Program-made: the position numbers and the translations under genes
Notes under the pieces: model-generated
Databases searched by the model: none
Seen by the model: only the letters and a program-made list of their open reading frames with translations
What the model was told of the DNA's origin: nothing
Assembly: GCF_022808175.1 (NCBI RefSeq)
Contig: NZ_JALGBX010000018.1
Location: 62,001-126,000 of the forward strand
Source of the DNA: Streptomyces sp. AP-93
GTDB lineage: Bacteria > Actinomycetota > Actinomycetes > Streptomycetales > Streptomycetaceae
DNA length: 64,000 bases
Direction of reading: 5' to 3'
In this document: piece by piece, positions 7,762-16,323 of the stretch
Position numbering within the stretch: the first letter of the stretch is position 1
How the letters are laid out: every line of letters starts with the position of its first letter

Positions 7762-10700
7762 ATGAGTCAGCGGGACGCGGGCGCGGATGACTGGTGGCAG
7801 AAGCTCTACGAAGACCCCGACGCGGGACCGGAACCCGACCCCCGGGACACCCTGGAACACCGCTTCCGCTCGGCAGCGGTCCTGGTGGCCCCGACCCCGG
7901 TACCCCACCCCCGGAGGGACCCGGCCCCGGTGACGGAACACGACTCGGGGACGGGGGCGGGGGCGGGGGCGCTGGTCGCGCCGGGTCCGGAGACGGAGTC
8001 GGGCCCGGCGGCGGCGGATGCCGGGCCGGTGGCCGAGGCCGGGCCGCCCGCGGCGGAGGTCGGGGTCCCGGTGGCGGGTTTCGGGCTGCCGGTGCCGGTG
8101 CCGGTGCCGGAGTCTGGGCCGGTGGCCGCGGTCGGGGCGCCCGCGCCGGAGTCCGGGCCTGGGGCGGGGCTGCATGCGCCGGCCTTCGGACAGGTGCCCG
8201 AGGCGGAAGCGGAGCCGCCCGCGGCGGTTTCCGGGCCGGCGGTGGAGCCGGAGGCCCAGGCGGGGGAGGCGTACGGCGGCTCGGTGCTGCCGCCGCCCCG
8301 TGACCCCCGGGAGGGCGGCCAGACCTGGTACGCGCTCGGGAGCGTCGCCGTCCCGCCCGCGCTGCCCGCCGAGGAGTCGGGGGAACCGTCCGACTGGAGC
8401 TGGGGCCTACGGGACGAGGCGCCCACAGCGGCTGCGCCCCCGGAGCGGGACCCGGCAGGGGCCGGGCGCGGCCCCGACGGCGCGTACGCCGGAGCCGGGC
8501 ACCCGGGCCCGGCCGGCCCGGCGGGATCCGGCACGACACCGGCCACCCCGGCAGGGTCCGGCCCGGCCCCTGGTGCGGGCCGCGACGGCGATCCGTGGAC
8601 GGGTCCGGACACCGACCCACCGCCGGGCCCCGCTTCCGGGTCCGGCCCGGGCTCCGGGCCGACTCCCGCTTCCGGCATTGGCTCTGCTCCGGCTCCCGGG
8701 CCCAGGTCCGGCCCCGGCTCAGATCCCAGGTCCGGCCCTGCCGCCGGTTCCGGGCCCGGCGGGGGCTTCGGGTCCGGCCCCGCGCATGACGCCGGCTTCG
8801 GCCCTGGGCCCGCATCCGCCTCCGACCCCGGTCCGGCCTCTGACCCCGGTCCCGCCTCCGGGGTCGGTCCCGACCTCAGGTCCGGCCCCGGGCCCGGCCT
8901 TGGCCACGGGTCCGGAGCCATCCCCGGCCACGGGTCCGGAGCCATCCCCGGCCACGGGTCCGGAGCCATCCCCGGCCACGGGTCCGGCGCCATCTCCGGC
9001 CACGGGTCCGGTCCCGGCTCTGACACCGGCTTCGTTGCCGGTCCCGCCTCCGGTCCCGATCCCGGCTCCGGGCCGGGTGCTGGTCCCGTCCCGGGGTCCG
9101 GCCTAGGCGCGGGTCGCGGTCTCGGCTCAGGTCCTAGTTCCCGCCTGGGGGCCGATTCCGGCTCCGGCTCTGGTCCAGTTCCCGGGTCTGGCTCTGAGCC
9201 GGGTTCTGGTCCCGTCCCGGGGTCCGGCCTTGATGCGGGTCCTGGTCTCGGCTCAGGTCCCAGTTCCGGCTTGGGGGCCGATTCTGGGCCCGGCGCCAGT
9301 TCCGGCCCCGGTTCCGGTCCCGATCGCGGCTCCGGGTTCGGTCCCGGCTCCGGGCCGGGTTCTGATCCAGTCCCGGGGTCCGGCCTTGGTGCGGGTCCTG
9401 GTCTCGGCTCAGGCCCTAGTTCCGGCTTGGGGGCCGATTCCGGGCCTGGCGCCAGTTATGGCCCCGGTTCCGGTCCCGATCGCGGGTCCGGGTTCGGTCC
9501 CGGCTCTGGGCCGGGTGCTGGTGGCGTGCCCGGGTCCGGTCTTGGTGTGGGGCCTGGTCTCGGCTCGGGTGCTAGGTCCGGCTTGGGGGTCGATTCCGGG
9601 TTCGGCGGCAGCCGCGGTCACGGCTCAGGAGCCGCTCCGGGACCCGGCTTCGGGCCCGGGCTCGATTCAGGTCCTGACCTCGGCACCGGCTTCGGCCTGG
9701 GCTCGCATCCGGGGTCCGGGGCGGGCTGGGGTGCCGCGCCCGGGGACGGGTCCGGCGCCGGCCTCGGGTCGGGCTCCGGTCACGGGGCCCGGCCCGGCGC
9801 GCCGGGCGGCCCGGCAGGGAACGATGCCGGCCCGGGAGCCGTCCCGGAGGCAAGGCACGGGGCCGGGCAAGGGGCCGGGACCGGGGCCCTGCCGGGCGTC
9901 GGCGCGGGAGCCGTCCCGGAGGCCGGGGAAGGGGCCCGGCACGGGGGCGGGGCTTCGGGAGCCGGGCTATCGGGAGCCGGGGTGTCGGGGTCCGGGGCTT
10001 CGGGAGCCGGGGTTTCCGGGGGGCCGCGGCCCGTGGTGGCGCATTTGGGGGACCGGCCGCCCACCTACGCCGCGGAGCCCATCGCGCTGCCCACCGCCGA
10101 TCCGGCCGGGCTCGCCGCGCTGACCCCCGACACCGTGCTGGAGGGGGCCCAGTACGGCGGCTACACGCTGCGCGCCGCCTCCGTGCGCGGGGACTCGGCC
10201 CGGTTCCGGGGCGAGGCCCGGCGGGACTTCCTGCTCACCGCCCGCTTCGGCACCGGCCCCGACGCGCTGGTGCTGGTCGTGCTCGCCGGCGGGGACCGGG
10301 CCGCGCCCGGAGCCGCCGAGGCCGCCGCCGAGGTGTGCCGCTCCGTCGCGGGAGCCGTCGGGCGGAGCCAGGAGCGGCTGTCGCAGGACATCCGTGACGG
10401 CCGGCGCGAAGCCCTGCGCTCGGGGCTCCAGCGGCTCACCGACCGCGGCTACGGGCAGCTGCGCGCCCGCGCCGCCGAGCTGGGGCTCCCGGAGGACGGC
10501 TACACGGCCGGGCTGCGCGGACTGCTGCTGCCGGTCGACCCCGGCTGCCGCACCCGGGTCTGCTTCGGCGCGGGCGCGGGCGGCCTGTTCCGGCTCCGGG
10601 ACGGACAGTGGCGGGACCTGGAGGAGCCCGCGCAGGCCGCGGCGACACCGACGACCCCGGCTCCGGCGCCCGCCGGACCCGCCGGCTTCCGCTTCAGGGC

Positions 10701-10908
10701 CTCCGTGGCCCGCCCCGGCGACACCCTGCTCCTGTGCTCCGGCGGCCTCGCGGACCCGATGCGCGAGGAGGAGCCGCTCTCGGCGGAGCTCGCCGCCCGC
10801 TGGGCCGACGCAGCCCCGCCGGGCCTCGCCGCCTTCCTCGCGGACACCCAGCTCCGCCTCAAGGGCTACGCCGACGACCGGACGGCCGCCGCGGTCTGGG
10901 AGGCGTAA
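7762..10908 (+). CDS. Large repeat-rich protein with PP2C-like C-terminal domain
   Basis: A 1048-residue protein in three parts. The N-terminus (SQRDAGADDWWQKLYEDPD) is a short acidic segment. Residues 50-750 are low-complexity Gly, Ser, Pro and Ala, with tandem repeats: a 24-bp unit encoding GHGSGAIP (four copies from 8902) and a 156-bp unit (from 9229 and 9385, partly again at 9541). Residues 756-1048 resemble a protein phosphatase 2C-like fold, with segments such as DALVLVVLAGGDR and GDTLLLCSGGL. The usual metal-binding aspartates are not obvious, so it may be a degenerate phosphatase or a binding module. Starts at 7753 or 7762 are equally plausible; 7762 is used. The repeats stay in frame over 2 kb, which supports real coding. 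Confidence 0.75.
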   Translation: MSQRDAGADDWWQKLYEDPDAGPEPDPRDTLEHRFRSAAVLVAPTPVPHPRRDPAPVTEHDSGTGAGAGALVAPGPETESGPAAADAGPVAEAGPPAAEVGVPVAGFGLPVPVPVPESGPVAAVGAPAPESGPGAGLHAPAFGQVPEAEAEPPAAVSGPAVEPEAQAGEAYGGSVLPPPRDPREGGQTWYALGSVAVPPALPAEESGEPSDWSWGLRDEAPTAAAPPERDPAGAGRGPDGAYAGAGHPGPAGPAGSGTTPATPAGSGPAPGAGRDGDPWTGPDTDPPPGPASGSGPGSGPTPASGIGSAPAPGPRSGPGSDPRSGPAAGSGPGGGFGSGPAHDAGFGPGPASASDPGPASDPGPASGVGPDLRSGPGPGLGHGSGAIPGHGSGAIPGHGSGAIPGHGSGAISGHGSGPGSDTGFVAGPASGPDPGSGPGAGPVPGSGLGAGRGLGSGPSSRLGADSGSGSGPVPGSGSEPGSGPVPGSGLDAGPGLGSGPSSGLGADSGPGASSGPGSGPDRGSGFGPGSGPGSDPVPGSGLGAGPGLGSGPSSGLGADSGPGASYGPGSGPDRGSGFGPGSGPGAGGVPGSGLGVGPGLGSGARSGLGVDSGFGGSRGHGSGAAPGPGFGPGLDSGPDLGTGFGLGSHPGSGAGWGAAPGDGSGAGLGSGSGHGARPGAPGGPAGNDAGPGAVPEARHGAGQGAGTGALPGVGAGAVPEAGEGARHGGGASGAGLSGAGVSGSGASGAGVSGGPRPVVAHLGDRPPTYAAEPIALPTADPAGLAALTPDTVLEGAQYGGYTLRAASVRGDSARFRGEARRDFLLTARFGTGPDALVLVVLAGGDRAAPGAAEAAAEVCRSVAGAVGRSQERLSQDIRDGRREALRSGLQRLTDRGYGQLRARAAELGLPEDGYTAGLRGLLLPVDPGCRTRVCFGAGAGGLFRLRDGQWRDLEEPAQAAATPTTPAPAPAGPAGFRFRASVARPGDTLLLCSGGLADPMREEEPLSAELAARWADAAPPGLAAFLADTQLRLKGYADDRTAAAVWEA
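8902..9012 (+). repeat. 24-bp in-frame tandem repeat (GHGSGAIP)
   Basis: Four consecutive 24-bp units begin at 8902, 8926, 8950 and 8974, with a partial fifth at 8998. Each unit encodes Gly-His-Gly-Ser-Gly-Ala-Ile-Pro; the last Pro is changed to Ser. The first three are identical at the DNA level, which implies recent expansion by slippage or unequal exchange. Confidence 0.95.
9103..9620 (+). repeat. 156-bp in-frame repeats in the Gly/Ser-rich region
   Basis: Copies begin at about 9103 (shortened by 30 bp), 9229, 9385 and 9541 (partial, more diverged). The 9229 and 9385 copies are offset by exactly 156 bp and nearly identical, encoding a 52-residue Gly/Ser/Pro block with GLGADSGPGAS and GPDRGSGFGPG. 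All unit lengths and the 30-bp deletion are multiples of three, so the frame is kept. Confidence 0.9.
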
Positions 10909-10986
10909 CCCGGCGGATCATGCGTGGATGGGAGGCGCACGCGGCAGAGCCGAAGCAGAGCCGAACCGGAAAGGGCGCCCCCCTCC

Positions 10987-12799
10987 ATGGCCAAGCAGAA
11001 CGTGGCGGAGCAGTTCATCGACATTCTCGTGCGCGCCGGCGTGCGCCGGATGTACGGAGTCGTCGGGGACAGCCTCAACCCCGTCGTCGACGCGATCCGC
11101 CGCACCGGCGGCATCGAGTGGATCCAGGTGCGCCACGAGGAGACCGCCGCCTTCGCGGCCGGCGCCGAGGCCCAGATCACCGGCTCCCTCGCCGCCTGCG
11201 CGGGCTCCTGCGGCCCGGGCAACCTCCACCTGATCAACGGGCTCTACGACGCCCACCGCTCGATGGCCCCGGTCCTCGCGCTGGCCTCCCACATCCCCTC
11301 CTCCGAGATCGGCCTCGGCTACTTCCAGGAGACCCACCCCGACCGGCTGTTCACCGAGTGCAGCCACTACAGCGAGCTGATCTCCAACCCGCGCCAGATG
11401 CCCCGCGTGCTGCAGAGCGCCATCCAGCACGCCATCGGGCGCGGCGGCGTCGGCGTGGTGTCCCTGCCCGGGGACATCGCCTCCCTGCCCGCACCGGAGC
11501 AGAGCGCCGAGCAGGCGCTGGTGACCGCGCGGCCGACCGTACGGCCCGGCGACGGCGAGATCGACAAGCTGGTCCGGCTCATCGACGAGGCCGACCGGGT
11601 CACCCTCTTCTGCGGCAGCGGCACCGCCGGCGCGCACGCCGAGGTCATGGAGTTCGCCGGCCGGGTCAAGGCCCCCATCGGGCACGCCCTGCGCGGCAAG
11701 GAATGGATCCAGTACGACAATTCCTAGGTGCGTACCTTCCTGGGGGGTGGCCGGCGGCGTAGAGGTACGCAGGTAGCCCCAGTACGACAATCCGTACGAC
11801 GTCGGCATGAGCGGGCTGCTCGGCTACGGCGCGGCCTACGAGGCCACCCACGAGTGCGATCTGCTGATCCTGCTCGGCACGGACTTCCCGTACAACGCCT
11901 TCCTCCCCGACGACGTCAAGATCGTCCAGGTGGACATCCGGCCCGAACACCTGGGCCGCCGCACCAAGCTGGACCTCGCGGTCTGGGGCGACGTACGCGA
12001 GACCCTGCGCGCGCTGAACACCCGGGTGAAGGCCAAGACGGACCGCCGGTTCCTCGACCGGATGCTGAAGAAGCACGCCGACGCCCTGGAAGGAGTGGTG
12101 AAGGCGTACACGCGCAAGGTGGAGAAGCGCACGCCCATCCACCCCGAGTACGTGGTCGCGGTCCTCGACGAACTCGCCGACGAGGACGCCGTCTTCACCG
12201 TGGACACGGGCATGTGCAACGTATGGGCGGCGCGCTATCTTTCCCCGAACGGAAAGCGCCGCATCATCGGCTCCTTCAGCCACGGCTCCATGGCCAACGC
12301 CCTTCCACAGGCCATCGGCGCACAGTTCACCGATCGCGGACGTCAAGTGGTGTCGATGTCGGGCGACGGCGGTTTCTCCATGCTGATGGGAGATTTCCTC
12401 ACCCTGGTGCAGTACGACCTCCCCGTCAAAGTGGTCCTCTTCAACAACTCATCCCTCGGCATGGTCGAGTTGGAGATGCTGGTTTCCGGCCTTCCTTCGT
12501 ACGGAACGACGAACAAGAACCCCGACTTCGCGGCGATCGCCCGCGCGGCGGGCGCCTACGGGGTCCGGGTGGAGAAGCCCAAGCAGCTCACAGCGGCTTT
12601 GAAGGACGCTTTCAAGCACAAGGGACCCGCTCTGGTGGACGTGGTCACAGACCCCAACGCCCTGTCCATTCCGCCGAAGATCAGCGCTGAAATGGTGACC
12701 GGATTCGCACTTTCGGCCAGCAAGATCGTGCTGGACGGAGGGGTGGGCCGGATGATCCAGATGGCGCGATCCAACCTCCGTAACGTGCCGCGCCCTTGA
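10987..12799 (+). pseudogene. poxB: Thiamine-diphosphate pyruvate oxidase/dehydrogenase, interrupted
   Basis: The intact protein would be a PoxB-type pyruvate dehydrogenase (quinone) or oxidase, a ThDP enzyme that decarboxylates pyruvate. The first part (10987-11727) gives the N-terminal Pyr domain with the ThDP glutamate region VRHEETAAFAAGAEA and the start of the middle domain, ending at IQYDNS-stop. The second part (11807-12799) continues the middle domain and the C-terminal PP domain with the ThDP/Mg motif GDGGFSMLMGDFLTLVQYDLPVKVVLFNNSS. The break is a 70-bp net insertion (57 bp plus a 13-bp duplication). It adds an in-frame TAG and shifts the frame. Removing exactly 70 bp restores IQYDN-PYDVG. 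The second part has no clear ribosome binding site at ATG 11807. The gene is most likely inactive. Confidence 0.85.
11722..11778. mobile_element. 57-bp hairpin insertion (MITE-like) inside poxB
   Basis: A 57-bp insert whose ends form imperfect inverted repeats of about 16 bp (12 of 16 identical), including the perfect 9-bp arms TGCGTACCT and AGGTACGCA. It is flanked by a 13-bp direct repeat, CCAGTACGACAAT, at 11709-11721 and 11779-11791. Short size, terminal inverted repeats, flanking duplication and no coding capacity fit a tiny non-autonomous element mobilised in trans. No transposase or second copy was noticed in this window. Confidence 0.6.
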
Positions 12800-12897
12800 G
12801 GCCGGATGCGTGCGGATTCCCCCGGGGGGCATGCATCCCGTAGGCCTGTTCGACCGGCGGGCCGTCGGAGCAGGGGGCATACGGGAGGTACATCGCC

Positions 12898-13395
12898 GTG
12901 CGGGTGGGGGCGAAGGCCGGAAAGCTGTGGCGGAGAGGGCGGCCGGTGCCGCGCGAACCGTCGGCCGAGGACGGGGCGGCGGTGGACGCGTCGGGGATCA
13001 CCCGGAGCGTGCGGCGGGCCGATCTGAAAGCGGTCGGGGAAGTCCGCAGGGACTTACGGGAGTTGATGCGTCACCGGTGCCGAGTGGAGGCCGCCGAGGT
13101 GGCCGAGCTACTGATCACCGAGCTCGTCACCAACGCCCTCGTCCACACCGATCAGGGAGCCGAGGTCTCCGCGACGCTCGCCGCCGACCGGCTACGGGTG
13201 GAGGTCCGCGACTATGCCGCCCGCCGGCCCCGGCCGCACGTACCGTCCGCCGACGACGGTACGCACGGCAGGGGGCTGGTGCTGGTGCAGTCGCTCGCCG
13301 ACGCCTGGGGCGTGGACGCGCTCGGGCTCGCGCTCGGCGGAGGCAAAGTGGTGTGGTTCGAGCTCGACGGAGCGAAGGAGGCGGGGCCCGCCTGA
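12898..13395 (+). CDS. SpoIIAB/RsbW-like ATP-binding regulatory protein
   Basis: A 165-residue protein with a GHKL (HATPase_c) fold. The N-box ITELVTNALVHT lies at about residues 76-87, and the G-box region DDGTHGRGLVLVQSLADAWG at about residues 118-137. Streptomyces encode dozens of such small ATPases, many acting as anti-sigma factors or partners of anti-anti-sigma proteins, but the target here is unknown. The start is GTG 12898, behind GGGAGG. No sigma factor or antagonist gene is adjacent. Confidence 0.85.
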   Translation: MRVGAKAGKLWRRGRPVPREPSAEDGAAVDASGITRSVRRADLKAVGEVRRDLRELMRHRCRVEAAEVAELLITELVTNALVHTDQGAEVSATLAADRLRVEVRDYAARRPRPHVPSADDGTHGRGLVLVQSLADAWGVDALGLALGGGKVVWFELDGAKEAGPA

Positions 13396-13461
13396 GTGAT
13401 GACCGGCGAGCCCCGCGAAGCGGTGGATCCTGGACGGGGGACCGTGCCCGTCACCTCCGCC

Positions 13462-14538
13462 TCAGCCGAACTGCTGCTCCAGGTCCTTCAGTTTGCGTTC
13501 CAGCGAGTCGAGTCGGGGAAGCGTCTGCGTGTCGTCCTCGGCGGTGAGGTCCACCGTCCGGGGGCCGAGGGCCATGTCGGCCTGGTCATGAGGGTCGCTT
13601 CCGCTCACCGCCTGCAGGGAGGGCCGGCGCCGTAGGGGCAGCTGTCCGGTTTCCGCTATGGCCGGCTCCGCGCCGACCGGCGCGGAGCCCGCTCCGGGGG
13701 CCAGCCCCGGTACCTCGACCTGACGGGCCCGGGCCACGCGCCCGAACGCCCGGTTCTGCCGGCCGAGCGCCTTGATGTGCGCCCGGTCCAGGCGGTGTTG
13801 CTCCCGCCGGCGGTGCCGGTCGTTCTCCTTCTCCTTCTTGTCCTCGCGCACCTCGTCCACGGCCTCGTCGAGCGTGCGGACCCCCTCCAGCAGCATCAGC
13901 GACCACGCGCCGAAGGTCTCCCGGGGTGCCCGCAGCCAGCGGACCATCCGGATCTGCGGCAACGGCCGTGGAATCAGGCCCTGTTCGCGCAGTGCGGCCC
14001 GGCGGGTCTGCTTCAGCGCGCGGTCGAAGAGCACGGCCGCAGAGAGCGACATGCCGGCGAAGAACTGCGGAGCCCCGTCGTGGCCGAGGCCGCGCGGGGC
14101 GTGCACCCAGTTGAACCAGGCGGCGGCGCCGGCGAACAGCCAGACCAGCATGCGCGAGCCGAGGGCCGCGTCGCCGTGGCTGGCCTCGCGCACGGCGAGC
14201 ACCGAGCAGAACATGGCGGCGCCGTCGAGACCGAAGGGGACCAGGTACTCCCAGCCTCCGGTGAGGTTGAGGTTCTGCCGGCCGAAGCCGACCAGCCCGT
14301 GGAAGGAGAGCGCCGCGGCGACCGCCGCGCAGCAGAACAGCAGGACGTAGGAGGCGGTCCCGTAGACGGCTTCCTTGCGCCGCCGCCGCTCCTCGCTGCG
14401 CTCCCAGCTGTCCTCGGCCACTCCGGCCTTCTCGCCCTCGCGCTTGCCCCGGGCCAGTACCGCCACTGCCGCAAGTACGCCCAGGATCAGCAGGCTGCCG
14501 GGCAGCAGCCAGTCCAGCGATATGTCGGTCAGTCTCAT
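13462..14538 (-). CDS. DUF2637 domain membrane protein
   Basis: A 358-residue protein starting at ATG 14538, behind an AAGGGA-type site. It has an N-terminal membrane helix (WLLPGSLLILGVLAAVAVLA) and a basic linker. Three or four further helices follow (GTASYVLLFCCAAVAAALSF, FGLDGAAMFCSVLAVREASHG, MLVWLFAGAAAWFNWVHAPRGLGHDGAPQFFAGMS); these are the DUF2637 signature. A long charged cytoplasmic tail (EDKKEKENDRHRRREQHRLDRAH) and an acidic C-terminus end in a short coiled coil (LPRLDSLERKLKDLEQQFG). DUF2637 proteins are frequent on actinobacterial conjugative elements and also as chromosomal singletons; their function is unknown. No other transfer genes are nearby. Confidence 0.85.
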   Translation of the reverse strand: MRLTDISLDWLLPGSLLILGVLAAVAVLARGKREGEKAGVAEDSWERSEERRRRKEAVYGTASYVLLFCCAAVAAALSFHGLVGFGRQNLNLTGGWEYLVPFGLDGAAMFCSVLAVREASHGDAALGSRMLVWLFAGAAAWFNWVHAPRGLGHDGAPQFFAGMSLSAAVLFDRALKQTRRAALREQGLIPRPLPQIRMVRWLRAPRETFGAWSLMLLEGVRTLDEAVDEVREDKKEKENDRHRRREQHRLDRAHIKALGRQNRAFGRVARARQVEVPGLAPGAGSAPVGAEPAIAETGQLPLRRRPSLQAVSGSDPHDQADMALGPRTVDLTAEDDTQTLPRLDSLERKLKDLEQQFG

Positions 14539-14871
14539 GCGGTTGTCCCTTGCCTCGCGTATGCAGCTGTTCGGCTTGTGGCCGGTGCGGCTTTCCGGGC
14601 GCCATAGTGGCGCAGCCGGTGAGCCGTACACGCGGGTTTCGGGGCAAGTGGACGCCAACGGGGGGCGGAGCCCGCCGGATAGGGTGTTGCGGATCGAACT
14701 CCAGGTCGTGCGCGTTGAGTTGAGTTCGATTTTCGTCAGCCGGACGGGTGGGTTGAGGCGGTGGGGGTGGCGGCGGGGAAACTTGGTGGCGGCCGTACGG
14801 CCGGGTGGGTAACACTGGCCGACCGTCGGCGCCCTGCGTGGTGCCGGTCCGCACTGTCCTGGAGAAGGTTC
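14539..14871. other. Divergent intergenic region, no feature recognised
   Basis: 333 bp between the divergent DUF2637 and VOC genes. It must hold both promoters, but no clear operator, repeat or RNA element is seen. A GGAGAAGG ribosome binding site for the VOC gene lies at its right end. Confidence 0.5.
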
Positions 14872-15261
14872 GTGACGAGCAGGTTCACCGAGTTGAGCGT
14901 CGACTGCCACGATCCGGAGCGGCTTGCGGCCTTCTGGTGCGAGGTTTTGGACATCAAGGTGATCGACCGGCGCGAGGACATGGTCGAGATCGGCTCCTGG
15001 GTGCCGACCGTCGAGGACATCCGGGCCCGTCACATGCCGCCCACCCTGGTGTTCGTCCGGGTGCCCGAGGGCAAAGACGTGAAGAACCGGCTGCACCTCG
15101 ACGTCAGCCCGATCGACCGCAGTACCGAGGACGAGGTGACCAGGCTGCTCGGCCTCGGCGCCACCAGGACGGACGTGGGCCAGGGCCCGGACCGGAGCTG
15201 GGTGGTCATGGCCGACCCCGAGGGGAACGAGTTCTGCGTACTGCGGACTCTGGCTCCGTAG
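14872..15261 (+). CDS. VOC (glyoxalase-like) family protein
   Basis: A 129-residue single-domain protein of the vicinal oxygen chelate superfamily. It shows the paired beta-alpha-beta-beta-beta pattern: FTELSVDCHDPERLAAFWCEVLDI at the N-terminus, NRLHLDVSPIDRS in the middle and WVVMADPEGNEFCVLRT at the end. Metal-ligand positions (H near residues 11 and 78, E near 121) resemble the family. The start is GTG 14872 behind GGAGAAGG. The substrate is unknown; many such Streptomyces proteins remain unassigned or act in antibiotic or toxin modification. Confidence 0.85.
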   Translation: MTSRFTELSVDCHDPERLAAFWCEVLDIKVIDRREDMVEIGSWVPTVEDIRARHMPPTLVFVRVPEGKDVKNRLHLDVSPIDRSTEDEVTRLLGLGATRTDVGQGPDRSWVVMADPEGNEFCVLRTLAP

Positions 15262-15301
15262 GGCCGTCGGGCCGTAGGGCCGTCGGGCGGGACCGGCTTT
15301 C

Positions 15302-16207
15302 TCAGCCGTCGGCCGTCAGGCGCGCGACGCGGTCCTCGTCGCAGGTGCGGGGGCAGGTGACGCAGGTGTCGTCGGGCTGGATCGTGTAGAAGAAGCAGCA
15401 GCTCGCCCGGTCACGGGTGGGCAGCTCCCGGCCGTCCGGGGCCTCCAGGGTGCGGAAGCCCGCGCCTCCGGTGTACGGGGCGGTCGCGCCGGGGAAGAGC
15501 CGGTCCAGCTCGCGCATCGCCCGCTGCTCCTCGGCCTCGCCGAGCAGGTTGCCCACGTACCAGAGGCTCTCGACCACGTCGTCGGTCACCATGCCCCACA
15601 GGGCCCGCCGCCCGCGCCGCATCCGCGGGCCGAAGCCCTCCATGACCGGTTCGAGGTGCTGGGCCACCGCAGCCCGTACCTCTGCACGCAGCGCGTCCTC
15701 GTCGGGCACGACCCGGGCCCCGGGGAGCGCTGCCGCCGGGTCGTCCGGCAGGCAGGCGAAGGAGTGGACGCGGACGGCCATCCGGCCCTGCGTCCGGTGG
15801 AAGGACACGGACTCCGGGGGGAGGAGCGGTACGCGCCGGTCCAGGAACCACGGGATCGTGATCAGGAGACAGGCCATCCATGCGTACCGGTGCAGCCCGA
15901 ACCCCGCCACCACGTCGGGCCGGCCCGGGCGCCCGTAGTCGCGGAGGATCTGCGCCTCGTCCCACGCGATGAAGGCCTCCAGGGCCTCGCCGCCCGCCGC
16001 GAGCTCGTCCGCACCGACCCACCCCACACCGCGAGGGGAGGGTTCGTGCGGGGCGAGCTCGGTGACGCGCAGTCCGCCGTAGGCCTCGGTCAGCCGGGCG
16101 TAGGCGTCCGACACCGGAGAGCCGGCCGGGGCGGGGGTGCGTACGGGGTGTACGAAGCGGACGCCGCCCTGGGTGGGCGCGACGGCCGTGACGGTCATGA
16201 CGGTCAT
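15302..16207 (-). CDS. FhuF-type ferric siderophore reductase (2Fe-2S)
   Basis: A 301-residue protein ending in a cysteine cluster (SCCFFYTIQPDDTCVTCPR) typical of the C-terminal [2Fe-2S] motif of FhuF-like siderophore-interacting iron reductases. Such enzymes reduce Fe(III) in imported ferri-siderophores so that iron is released in the cytoplasm. The body (AWMACLLITIPWFLDRRVPLLPP) matches the family pattern. An iron-box palindrome lies about 30 nt upstream of ATG 16207, which predicts repression by a DmdR/IdeR-type regulator in iron-replete cells. It is divergent from a GntR-family gene. No siderophore synthesis or transport gene is adjacent. Confidence 0.88.
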   Translation of the reverse strand: MTVMTVTAVAPTQGGVRFVHPVRTPAPAGSPVSDAYARLTEAYGGLRVTELAPHEPSPRGVGWVGADELAAGGEALEAFIAWDEAQILRDYGRPGRPDVVAGFGLHRYAWMACLLITIPWFLDRRVPLLPPESVSFHRTQGRMAVRVHSFACLPDDPAAALPGARVVPDEDALRAEVRAAVAQHLEPVMEGFGPRMRRGRRALWGMVTDDVVESLWYVGNLLGEAEEQRAMRELDRLFPGATAPYTGGAGFRTLEAPDGRELPTRDRASCCFFYTIQPDDTCVTCPRTCDEDRVARLTADG

Positions 16208-16238
16208 GCGCGAACCACCGAATCACGCGATCGTTAAC

Positions 16239-16253
16239 AGGTAAGCCTTACCT
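16239..16253. promoter_or_regulatory. Iron box (DmdR/IdeR-type operator)
   Basis: AGGTAAGCCTTACCT is a perfect 7-bp inverted repeat around one central base. The surrounding 19-mer agrees at about 14 of 19 positions with the actinobacterial iron-box consensus TTAGGTTAGGCTAACCTAA. It sits 32 bp from the reductase start and 71 bp from the divergent GntR start, so it could affect both promoters. Confidence 0.8.
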
Positions 16254-16323
16254 TACCTGATCTCCGTCGGGTGTGGGAAGGCGGGCTATTCTTCGGGCAG
16301 GTCGAAACCCGTGGGAGGGCCGA

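Noticed and set aside
3683..8815. A 1710-codon antisense reading frame opposite the subtilase and repeat protein.
   Set aside because: It is opposite two well-supported genes; high-GC codon bias leaves the antisense frame without stops, and the translation is Arg/Pro/Gly-rich low-complexity sequence without motifs.
8902..9620. Regular repeats that might suggest a CRISPR array.
   Set aside because: Units are contiguous, in frame with the surrounding gene and have no unique spacers; they encode Gly/Ser-rich repeats.
13462..14538. DUF2637 gene as a marker of an integrated conjugative element.
   Set aside because: No integrase, transfer or replication genes and no attachment-site repeats are visible nearby.
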